From FEN-1297 sp964618785 (GTDB lineage Bacteria > Bacteroidota > Ignavibacteria > Ignavibacteriales > Ignavibacteriaceae), in assembly GCA_964618785.1 (NCBI GenBank), contig CAZUCY010000049.1:1-25005 (forward strand): a stretch of DNA of 25,005 nt, written 5' to 3'. Of this stretch, positions 1-7,340 are shown one piece after another. Within the stretch, counting starts at the first letter, position 1; the number at the start of each line of letters is the position of its first letter. A program made the position numbers and the translations under genes. The notes beneath the pieces are model-generated. The model saw nothing but the letters and a program-made list of their open reading frames with translations. It was not told the origin of the DNA and ran no database searches.

Positions 1-2477
1 GGGTTTTCAGAATTACCTGATTTATGGGAAACAATCTGCAAAACGGCATCTTTGAGATCAGGGGAAAGAGCAGTAAGGCGAATGTTTCCGCTTTTTTCAG
101 TTGATTGGATTACAGCAAGAGCCAGTCCATTAAAGGCATTACGCTGTTTACTTTTCATCATAGTACGGTCTTCAGAGTTGCCGTTATCAGAGCCAATTAA
201 TGTTCCTTCTCCTTCGATTTTAAATTCGATAGGGTTATCTGCATCCGGGACAACGAGTCCATTTTCATCAACAATTTCAACTTTAACATTAACAATGTCA
301 TGCTCATCTGCATTTATATCGTTTCTATCAGCTGATAATCGAATAGCGGCAGGTTTAGAAGTTGTGCGCACTTCTTCACTGAAGATTTTTCCGTCTTTTT
401 TGCCAACCACTTTCAAAGTACCCGGTTCATAAGGTACATCCCATGAAAGATGTAAGTCCGAAGTAGTTGCATTGACAAACGGGTGAGCAAACTTATTCCA
501 ACCACCTGAATTGCCTTGCTGCGGAAAAACAACAGATTTAATACCAAAGGATTTACCATTAAGGAAAAGTTCAACACTATCACAATTAGTATAAGCAATT
601 ACAGGGACAACCTGCCCTTCGTGACCAGCCCAATTCCAATGAGGGAAAAGATGGAGAACGGGTTTGTCCGTCCACTGGCTCTGATAAAAATAATACCCAT
701 CTTTAGGAAAACCGCAAAGGTCAAGCACGCCTGAATTAGAATTTTTATTGGGCCAATTGGCTTCACCAAGATAATCAACGCCAGTCCACATAAAATCACC
801 AATAACATAATCATACACGGAAGTAAAGCGCCATAATTGTTCAGCCTGGACAATAGCACCATAATTATATGAAAAAATGGAATGACCCGGTTGCAGAATT
901 GATTGATTGGAGACAGTATATTTTCCACGAGGTCCCGAAATGCCTACATTTTCTGTTCCTATCATTTTCCAATTTGGATGGTCGTGCCTGTCAACGCTAT
1001 AATACAATTCTCTGCGTTTAAGCCAGCGGTCTACATAATTGTATCCAACGATATCTTCCATTTCAAGGAATTGAGGTTTTGCGGGGTAATCGACATCGGC
1101 AATCCTGTCGTTCGCCACAGTAACCGGTCTGGTTGGGTCTTCCTTATGAAAAGTATCGAGTAAATTTCGTAAAACCTGAACACCTCTTTCGGTACCCTGA
1201 TCAAGCACTTCATTGCCTGCGCTCCATAGAACGACTGACGGATGATTGCGGTCCCGATGGATCATTAAAAGCAAATCCGATAGTGAATATTCATCAAAAT
1301 ATAGATGATAACTAAACTCCACCTGTCCTTTTTGAATTTCCCATTCATCAAAAGCTTCATCCATTACGAGGAATCCCATTTTATCGCACAGGTCAAGAAA
1401 TTCAGGAGCCGGCGGATTATGAGCAGTACGGATGGCATTGCAACCCATTTCTTTCAGCATCTGCAAACGCCTTTTCCATGCCTGCTCGGGAACAGCAACG
1501 CCAAGGCAACCTGCATCCTGATGCAGGCACATCCCATGTAACTTTACATGCTTTCCGTTCAGAAGGAAACCTTTATCATTATCATATTCAATTTTTCGAA
1601 TACCAAAAGGTGCAATTACGTTATCAACTACTTTTGATCCTTCCAATACAGAAGAATGAAGAGTATATAATGACGGGGTTTCAATTGACCATAGAAACGG
1701 ATAACCGACTTTGATGGTTTGCTGGATATCCGTTTTGCCTGATGACGTTAAAGAAACAGGTGTTTCTATAGCTGCTATTTCAGAGCCTGTTTCATTTTTA
1801 ACAACCGACCGTAAGACGACATTTTTAATAGTTGGAAGAGTGTTTTCAATTGAAGTACTGATTAGAACCGTAGCAGATGATGAATCGACCGAAGGAGTAG
1901 TAATATATGTTCCCCATTGGGCAATATGCACGGGACCGGCAATATTTAACCAGACATGGCGGTAAATACCTGAACCGGAGTACCACCGGCTGTTAGGCTG
2001 GATAGAATTATCAACTCTGACGGCTAATATGTTTTCTCCTTTTTTAATAAAAGGAGTAAGATTATAGTAAAAGCTTGTATAACCATAAGGATGCTTGCCC
2101 AGATGCTGCCCGTTTATCCAGACATCACTGTTCATATACACGCCATCGAATTGAATCCAAAAATTTTGTTCCTTATGAACTGCGGACAAGTTAAAATGTT
2201 TGCGATACCATCCAACACCTGTGGGAAGATACCCGCCAGCACCTTTTGTTTTTGCATTTTTATCAAATTCACCTTCGATACTCCAGTCGTGCGGGAGGTT
2301 AACGGAACGCCAGGCAGCATCATCGAAAGAAGGGTTTTTTGCAGCGGTTGAATCACCAAGGAAAAATTTCCAGCCCAGGTCAAACATCAACTTTTCCCTT
2401 TTGATTGATTGAGAAAAAGAAATACTTACCGAGAGAAGCAACAAAACAAAGCTCCAAAGAAACTTATTTGATTTCAT
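1..2477 (-). CDS. Secreted GH2 beta-galactosidase-like glycoside hydrolase, C-terminus cut by window edge
   Basis: The reading frame is open from an ATG at 2477 to the left edge (825 codons), so the C-terminus is missing. AAGGA lies 10 bases before the ATG, and residues 1-23 form a signal peptide ending in SFSQ. The order is GH2 N-terminal sugar-binding domain (about 28-170, PHDWSIEGEF), Ig-like domain (about 175-285), and TIM barrel (about 290-590). The expected acid/base is E423 in LWSAGNE and the nucleophile E509 in MIGTENVG. A DUF4982-like domain (about 595-690, PHWNW and ELFLNGKSFG) and a further Ig-like domain follow. This is the usual layout of Bacteroidota GH2 beta-galactosidases. Beta-glucuronidase or another GH2 activity cannot be excluded. 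It acts in the periplasm or outside the cell and is the last visible gene of the utilisation locus, 258 bp after a propeller gene, so it may also have its own promoter. Confidence 0.93.
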   Translation of the reverse strand, partial: MKSNKFLWSFVLLLLSVSISFSQSIKREKLMFDLGWKFFLGDSTAAKNPSFDDAAWRSVNLPHDWSIEGEFDKNAKTKGAGGYLPTGVGWYRKHFNLSAVHKEQNFWIQFDGVYMNSDVWINGQHLGKHPYGYTSFYYNLTPFIKKGENILAVRVDNSIQPNSRWYSGSGIYRHVWLNIAGPVHIAQWGTYITTPSVDSSSATVLISTSIENTLPTIKNVVLRSVVKNETGSEIAAIETPVSLTSSGKTDIQQTIKVGYPFLWSIETPSLYTLHSSVLEGSKVVDNVIAPFGIRKIEYDNDKGFLLNGKHVKLHGMCLHQDAGCLGVAVPEQAWKRRLQMLKEMGCNAIRTAHNPPAPEFLDLCDKMGFLVMDEAFDEWEIQKGQVEFSYHLYFDEYSLSDLLLMIHRDRNHPSVVLWSAGNEVLDQGTERGVQVLRNLLDTFHKEDPTRPVTVANDRIADVDYPAKPQFLEMEDIVGYNYVDRWLKRRELYYSVDRHDHPNWKMIGTENVGISGPRGKYTVSNQSILQPGHSIFSYNYGAIVQAEQLWRFTSVYDYVIGDFMWTGVDYLGEANWPNKNSNSGVLDLCGFPKDGYYFYQSQWTDKPVLHLFPHWNWAGHEGQVVPVIAYTNCDSVELFLNGKSFGIKSVVFPQQGNSGGWNKFAHPFVNATTSDLHLSWDVPYEPGTLKVVGKKDGKIFSEEVRTTSKPAAIRLSADRNDINADEHDIVNVKVEIVDENGLVVPDADNPIEFKIEGEGTLIGSDNGNSEDRTMMKSKQRNAFNGLALAVIQSTEKSGNIRLTALSPDLKDAVLQIVSHKSGNSEN

Positions 2478-2548
2478 GGCAAGAGTCCTTGATGTTTATT
2501 TATTAAGTTATTTTAATCAAAATAAATGAATCTATAACCACGACCACT

Positions 2549-2578
2549 ACCTGCCGGTAGGCAAACCTGCAGGCAGGT
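2549..2578. repeat. GC-rich hairpin, REP-like palindrome
   Basis: A 30-nt near-perfect inverted repeat. The outer arms ACCTGCC (2549-2555) and GGCAGGT (2572-2578) and inner arms GTAGG/CCTGC are separated by one G/A mismatch and close on a CAAA loop. It is strikingly GC-rich in an AT-rich gap. It may be a dispersed REP-type element or an mRNA-processing hairpin between the propeller gene and the GH2 gene. It lacks a T-run, so it is not a standard terminator. Confidence 0.5.
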
Positions 2579-2642
2579 TGGGATATGAGTTCAATTGCTT
2601 AACTAATAATTTTTACATAGTCTCAGACTTTTGTGACAACCT

Positions 2643-2703
2643 TTTGGCTAAAGCCAAATTTTCTTTATCAGGTTATTAATCTACGGCTTAAAGGGCATAG
2701 TTA
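2643..2703. repeat. Degenerate paired-palindrome intergenic repeat, copy 1
   Basis: TTTGGCT/AGCCAAA (2643-2658) forms a 7-bp stem with an AA loop. About 22 bases later comes a second imperfect palindrome, CTACGGC...GGGCATAG (2681-2700), followed by ATTAAA. A similar arrangement (palindrome, AT-rich spacer, TACGGC...GCATAG, ATTAAA) is at 10310-10378. This suggests a dispersed REP-like family, but genome-wide copies cannot be seen here. Confidence 0.35.
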
Positions 2704-2735
2704 TTAAAAAATAATATTTTGCGTAATGTGAATAA

Positions 2736-3659
2736 TCAATGGAGTATTTCGCCAATTATTGCATTTCCGGGAACATCTAAAAGCTGGATACTTGACATAG
2801 TCTTTAAAACCGGCAAATCATTATATAGCCAAACTACTTTTTTGTCACGGGTTATTTCAAAAGCCTGCGGCGCTTTTCCAAATTGATTATGCCCCAGCCA
2901 ATTAGTTAAAACCAGGTTTCCGTTTGGCAGGCATTGCATTCCCGTCATAAACTTTAATTCAATTCCAGGCAATTCGTTTTTCGATAATTGCCAGGTAATA
3001 TCTCCGGATTTATTGACTTCAACAACCCGTGGTTCACCATCATGGTCGGAACATGCGATAAGCGTATTACCGTTTGGTAAACGGATTACAGAATGGGGAC
3101 CGCCTTTAATCGGCATTCCCCAAATCATTTTACCCAAAGAATCATACTCGCAAACTTTATCCAAGCCGTAATGCGCAACGAGATAATTTCCGTTTTGAAG
3201 TTTTCTTGCATTGCGCATGAAAGAGTGTCCTCCATCCACACTATCCGGGAGAAGCTTAATATGTTTAACAATATTTCCACCGGGAGAAACTTCCAATAAA
3301 GCGCCTGAATTACATTCGCCGATAAAAGTATTACCGTTGGGGAGGCGCTGGCAGGCATAAATTTCGCTTTTAGATTCATAAGAAAAAACGACTTTTTTCC
3401 CCCGGGTAACTTCCTTTACTCCATTACCTGTATTGAACAATAGATTCCCGTTAGGGAGCGCCCAAATATCATTACAGCGTTCGGCGGGATATTGCCATTC
3501 TACTTTACCATTTTCAGAGATGATATATACATTTCCCCCTGTATAATCGGTGCATACAAACGGATGCTTAACAACCGAAGATTCAGGCTGAGCATTAAGA
3601 GTAATAATCCCATTTAAAAGCAAAAAGATTAAAAATAAAACCCGGGTAATTTTTCTCAT
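2736..3659 (-). CDS. Secreted beta-propeller protein with LPNGN repeats (paralogue 1)
   Basis: A 307-residue protein with a signal peptide (about 1-24, cleavage after LNAQ). At least five blades each carry an (L/Q)xNGN motif: LPNGN at 68-72, 107-111, 195-199 and 244-248, and LQNGN at 154-158. Strands with W at the blade end (VEWQYP, ITWQL, VVWLY) give the pattern seen in PQQ-like and arylsulfotransferase-type propellers. The C-terminus QLLDVPGN...GE is shared with the paralogue at 3884-4876. C103-Q104, H145, R149 and R152 align with conserved positions in that paralogue. No catalytic family can be assigned. It lies between GH105/GH27 and GH2 genes, so a role in binding or processing the target glycan is likely. 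Alternatives are a lyase-type propeller or a non-catalytic surface protein. No strong ribosome binding site precedes the ATG. Confidence 0.85.
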   Translation of the reverse strand: MRKITRVLFLIFLLLNGIITLNAQPESSVVKHPFVCTDYTGGNVYIISENGKVEWQYPAERCNDIWALPNGNLLFNTGNGVKEVTRGKKVVFSYESKSEIYACQRLPNGNTFIGECNSGALLEVSPGGNIVKHIKLLPDSVDGGHSFMRNARKLQNGNYLVAHYGLDKVCEYDSLGKMIWGMPIKGGPHSVIRLPNGNTLIACSDHDGEPRVVEVNKSGDITWQLSKNELPGIELKFMTGMQCLPNGNLVLTNWLGHNQFGKAPQAFEITRDKKVVWLYNDLPVLKTMSSIQLLDVPGNAIIGEILH

Positions 3660-3759
3660 AAGTTATTCTAAACTCATTTATTAACTCATTTTAGTCAGTC
3701 ATAAAAATTGTATTAAACAGACCCAAGTTTTGGCATAGCCATTCCATTCGTTCTGCCAA

Positions 3760-3840
3760 TTATTTATCAGAGTGTTGCAATTTGTCAGACGCCAGGCTTA
3801 GAACATAAAAGATAAAAACGATAATATATTTTAATTTCAT
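3760..3840 (-). other. 26-codon signal-peptide-like ORF, possible gene remnant
   Basis: The 224-bp gap between the two propeller genes holds an ATG-initiated 26-codon frame, MKLKYIIVFIFYVLSLASDK..., which begins like a Bacteroidota signal peptide and stops after SDK. A purine-rich AAAAAAGG lies 13 bases upstream, too far for a good ribosome binding site. It may be the decayed 5' end of a third secreted gene, or chance in AT-rich DNA. Confidence 0.2.
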
Positions 3841-3883
3841 AAAATTTTAGAGCCTTTTTTAAGAATTAATGTTACAATCTCTT

Positions 3884-4876
3884 TTACCTTTGTAATTCGC
3901 CGTTATCGGGATTTCCGGGTTCATCGAGAAGTTGAACATAAGTACATGGTCCTAAATCGGGATTTACCCAAGAAGACAATGCCCAAACTATTTTTTTATC
4001 AGGTGTTACTTCAAAAACCTGAACGGTGCCTGGCCATTCCTCTGTTTTAGGATTTCCTGCAATCCAATTGCATATTACAGTATTACCATTTGCCAACCGG
4101 TTTGCGGTTTGCGTATTGCCAATTTTAAAAGGTGCATCTGCCCTGGTATATTCCCAAACCGTTTCACCTTTCATATTTACTTCCCGGGTGTACCCATTTC
4201 CATCGCCAGAAATAAGTGTGTTTCCGTTATGCAGCCTAATAGCGGACCAGGGAGATTTTGCTGTGACCGACCACACTTCTTTGCCATCCAATGTAAACTC
4301 AACCACTTTGCTTTCGCCCATCAAACCCACCATTATAGTACCGTTTTTAGTTATCCGCACATGGCGGTACTGCCCATGAGTGTTTGTAGAAGATGTAGGA
4401 ATCAAAATCTCCTTCAGGATTGTATTTGTAGCTGTATTAATAATCAGTACTTTTGGAGGATTAGCGTTAAGCGCCATCAACACACTGTCTTTGCCAATGG
4501 GCTGGCATGAATGCGTTTCGGTGCCTTTAGGACATTTAAATTGCCAAATAATTTTCTTTTCCGGAGTAATAATTCCCGCACCCGACATACAAGCATACAC
4601 AATATTACCATTGGAAAGCATGGTAATATCATCAAACTCCTGAATGCCACCTGTTTCGGTATGCTGCGGAATGGAATATTGCCATACAACTTTCCCACCT
4701 TTTACCAGAAACATTGATTGCGCTTCCGGATGACGCGTATCCCACTCTCCAACATATAAGAACGGAGACCGGTTTAATCCATTACCCGGCAATGTTACTA
4801 AAGAATCTTTTGTTTGCCCATTAGCAGATACGATAAAAGACAATAATAAAAATAGTACTATGTGAAGTTGTTTCAT
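3884..4876 (-). CDS. Secreted beta-propeller protein with NGN repeats (paralogue 2)
   Basis: A 330-residue protein with a signal peptide (about 1-20, cleavage after SANG). A strong AAGGAG ribosome binding site precedes the ATG. Repeated blade motifs are LSNGN (87-91), LHNGN (215-219) and LANGN (261-265), with blade-end strands KVVWQY, IIWQF, EVWSV, TVWEY and IVWAL. The ending QLLDEPGN...GE matches the neighbouring paralogue, and both appear to be six- or seven-bladed propellers. Shared residues include C124-Q125, H167, R171 and R174. The divergence suggests an old duplication with separate roles. It starts 45 bp after the GH105 stop, within the same transcription unit. Function is unknown; carbohydrate binding, lyase or sensor roles are all open. 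Confidence 0.87.
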   Translation of the reverse strand: MKQLHIVLFLLLSFIVSANGQTKDSLVTLPGNGLNRSPFLYVGEWDTRHPEAQSMFLVKGGKVVWQYSIPQHTETGGIQEFDDITMLSNGNIVYACMSGAGIITPEKKIIWQFKCPKGTETHSCQPIGKDSVLMALNANPPKVLIINTATNTILKEILIPTSSTNTHGQYRHVRITKNGTIMVGLMGESKVVEFTLDGKEVWSVTAKSPWSAIRLHNGNTLISGDGNGYTREVNMKGETVWEYTRADAPFKIGNTQTANRLANGNTVICNWIAGNPKTEEWPGTVQVFEVTPDKKIVWALSSWVNPDLGPCTYVQLLDEPGNPDNGELQR

Positions 4877-4921
4877 TATAATACTCCTTAAATAGAATTA
4901 ATTAGTCACCTTAAGCAAGAG

Positions 4922-6085
4922 TTATTTAAATAATTCTTCCATACTAAGCGTACCAAGAATAAATGAAGTCACACCTGCAAATGTATTCACTTCTTTAGGC
5001 TGGCTCACATACATTTTGTAATCATCCATTATACCTATACTGCTGCAATCATAAATATCAACCAAGCCAACAGAATTTATTTTTGCTTTTTTGATAATTC
5101 CCTGATAAGCTTTCTTAACAACAGGGTTGAATTCTTTTTTGCCGATATACCCTTTTTCAATGGATTTTTTAATAAGATAAAGATACATACCGGTTCCGGA
5201 AGTCTCGTTCCAGTTACCCGGTATATCCGGTTTATCAACTACCTGACACCACATCCCAGTCTTAGCATCCTGAACCTTTTTAAGCCCATCGCACAAATTG
5301 CGAAGAGTTGCAAGAAGATAACTATAACCAGGATGATTGTGAGGTAAATAGTCAAAAACATCGGCAATTAATACGGCAAACCATCCGAGCCCTTCACTCC
5401 ATACTTCGGGAGCGAGTCCGGTATTTTTATCAGCCCAGCTTGCATTTTTACTTTCATCCCAACCATGTAACAGCAAACCATTAGCCTTGAGGCAATGTGA
5501 AAGAATTAATTTCATCTGCTTAGTTACTTCATCAAAAGCATAAGCGCTGTCGCCGATTGCTTTTCCGTATCGTGCAAGAAACATCTGTCCCATAAAGACA
5601 CCATCGACCCACATTTGATGTTTAGCCCAGCTTCCATGCCAGAAACCGCCGTCGGAATTCCGGGGATAATATTTAAAACTATCGCGGATTTTCGTAGCCG
5701 CTAACTTATACTTTTCAAGGTGCGTCTGCTCATACATAAAAATAATTGCATAACCGGGCAGAAAATTATCCAATGCAGCAGGGGAAAAATCAGGGACATT
5801 ACCATTTCCATCCACCTGCTGATCGACATATTTTTTTATATAGTTAAAATATTTTACATCGCCGGTTGCACGCCACATTTTTTCCATTGCAAACATAACA
5901 TATCCGGCTTGCCAGCTAAAGTGATTGGATTGACCAACCCAATGAATACTATCAGGGTCAGGAAATTTTGTAATAAAACTATTTGCTGTTTTTACCGACC
6001 ATTTGAAATCTTTCCCTTGCGCTCCAATATCAGTCAACCAACAAACAAAAAGCAATAGAAAAACGGGCATACAAAACCGCCGCAT
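4922..6085 (-). CDS. GH105 unsaturated rhamnogalacturonyl/uronyl hydrolase
   Basis: An (alpha/alpha)6-barrel enzyme expected to remove delta-4,5-unsaturated uronic acid from lyase-generated oligosaccharides. Motifs are SNHFSWQAGY, MWVDGVFM (D161 is the expected catalytic Asp, matching the WVD motif of YteR), TGLAPEVW, GNWNETSGTGM and DYLP..HPG. The 387-residue length is normal. An earlier in-frame ATG at 6103 abuts the upstream stop but has no ribosome binding site. The ATG at 6085 has GGGAG six bases before it and begins a clean signal peptide (MRRFCMPVFLLLF...GAQ), so I chose it. The usual Arg in the W-x-R-x-x-G-W barrel motif is Glu here (WSEGLGW, 229-235). It is co-transcribed with the GH27 gene and probably acts in the periplasm. 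Confidence 0.9.
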   Translation of the reverse strand: MRRFCMPVFLLLFVCWLTDIGAQGKDFKWSVKTANSFITKFPDPDSIHWVGQSNHFSWQAGYVMFAMEKMWRATGDVKYFNYIKKYVDQQVDGNGNVPDFSPAALDNFLPGYAIIFMYEQTHLEKYKLAATKIRDSFKYYPRNSDGGFWHGSWAKHQMWVDGVFMGQMFLARYGKAIGDSAYAFDEVTKQMKLILSHCLKANGLLLHGWDESKNASWADKNTGLAPEVWSEGLGWFAVLIADVFDYLPHNHPGYSYLLATLRNLCDGLKKVQDAKTGMWCQVVDKPDIPGNWNETSGTGMYLYLIKKSIEKGYIGKKEFNPVVKKAYQGIIKKAKINSVGLVDIYDCSSIGIMDDYKMYVSQPKEVNTFAGVTSFILGTLSMEELFK

Positions 6086-6103
6086 CAGATACTCCCAAAT
6101 CAT

Positions 6104-7309
6104 TTATTTTATTAATCTAAGCATTAACACTTCGTGCGAATGAAGTTCCGCTTTAAGAGCAACGGCAGTTGTTCCAATATCCTTTTTATCCCAAAGGTTG
6201 CGAAGAGAATATGTATTCTTGTCAAACCGTAATTCCAATTTTGCAACGTCATCGTTAATTATCTGATTATTCCAATCGTAATTAAGGTCAAAAGTATTTG
6301 GTCCCCGGTTGAAAAAGCACACAGCCCAATCGCCATTTTTCAGCGGTTTATACCAAATTTCCAGATTATCGATTTTGCTTTGTTTAAAACCCTCAACACC
6401 TAACGAGTCCTGGTCAATAGCAATTACTTCCTTATTAGTAAGAATATTGAGAACATCCTTCGACATTTTTCTTAAATCATTTCCAGAAATTAATGGAGCT
6501 GCAAGCATAGCCCATAGCGAAAAATGAGAGCGGCTTTCGGTCAGAGTGAGAGTACCATTTCCAACTTCGAGCATATCCGGATCGTTCCAATGCCCGGGAC
6601 CTGCATATTTGCGAAGTCCATCCTGCAAATCCATAATTTGCATAACACCCAAGGAATTATAAGCGCCGCCGTGAGTATCGATGCAATCAAAGCAAGCAGT
6701 AATATCGCCTGTAGTTCTCCAAAGGTTGCCAACCGAAGCAGCCCATTGCCAGGGTTTATTATTTCCCCATTCGCACAAGCTGAAAACCATAGGTCTTTTT
6801 GCGGCAAAGATTGCATCTCTCATTGTAGTATAAGCGCCTACTGCATTTATCCCGTCCGAATTGCACCAATCGTATTTAAGATAATCACATCCCCATCGAG
6901 CAAACAAAACAGCATCCTGGAATTCATGACCGCGACTTGCAATAAAACCGCCGCACGTTTTATAACCCACATCGGAATAGAGTCCCAGTTTCAGACCTTT
7001 GGAATGAATATAATCCGATACTGCCTGCATACCGGAAGGAAATCTTCCTTTATCAACGGTAAGAAAGCCGAGGCTATCGCGTTCAGCCGTCCAGTTATCA
7101 TCAATAATAATATAGATATAGCCAGCATCTTTCATACCGGACGAAACAAGCAAATCAGCCATATCGCGAATTATTTGCTCGTTAAAATTTCCTGCAAATG
7201 TGTTATAGGTATTCCAACCCATTGGAGGAGTTAAGGCAAGGTTGTCGAATTTTTGTGCGAAACAGTTAATCGAAAAAATTAATAAAAGAAGAAGTCCATT
7301 TTTTTTCAT
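6104..7309 (-). CDS. GH27 alpha-galactosidase
   Basis: A 401-residue secreted enzyme with a signal peptide (1-18, CFA). AAGGA lies eight bases before the ATG. Family motifs are PPMGWNTYN (29-37), IIDDNW (68-73) and GLYSDVGYKTCGG. YLKYDWCN carries the nucleophile D147 and WRTTGDI the acid/base D202. GHWNDPDMLEVGN and APLISGNDLR follow. The C-terminal beta-sandwich (about 310-401) is complete. It removes terminal alpha-galactosyl residues from galactosides or galactan side chains. A few GH27 members act on N-acetylgalactosamine or beta-L-arabinopyranosides, so the exact substrate is open. It lies 31 bp downstream of the symporter gene, in the same operon. Confidence 0.94.
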   Translation of the reverse strand: MKKNGLLLLLIFSINCFAQKFDNLALTPPMGWNTYNTFAGNFNEQIIRDMADLLVSSGMKDAGYIYIIIDDNWTAERDSLGFLTVDKGRFPSGMQAVSDYIHSKGLKLGLYSDVGYKTCGGFIASRGHEFQDAVLFARWGCDYLKYDWCNSDGINAVGAYTTMRDAIFAAKRPMVFSLCEWGNNKPWQWAASVGNLWRTTGDITACFDCIDTHGGAYNSLGVMQIMDLQDGLRKYAGPGHWNDPDMLEVGNGTLTLTESRSHFSLWAMLAAPLISGNDLRKMSKDVLNILTNKEVIAIDQDSLGVEGFKQSKIDNLEIWYKPLKNGDWAVCFFNRGPNTFDLNYDWNNQIINDDVAKLELRFDKNTYSLRNLWDKKDIGTTAVALKAELHSHEVLMLRLIK

Positions 7310-7340
7310 AACATAAATCCTTAATTTTTGTTAGCCGAGT

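Noticed and set aside
4026..4510. Two overlapping plus-strand frames of 117 and 133 codons
   Set aside because: Both are antisense to the propeller gene, whose repeats and signal peptide make it the real gene.
6524..7234. A 236-codon plus-strand open frame
   Set aside because: It lies antisense to the GH27 gene, whose catalytic motifs are clear on the other strand; the plus-strand translation shows no family features.
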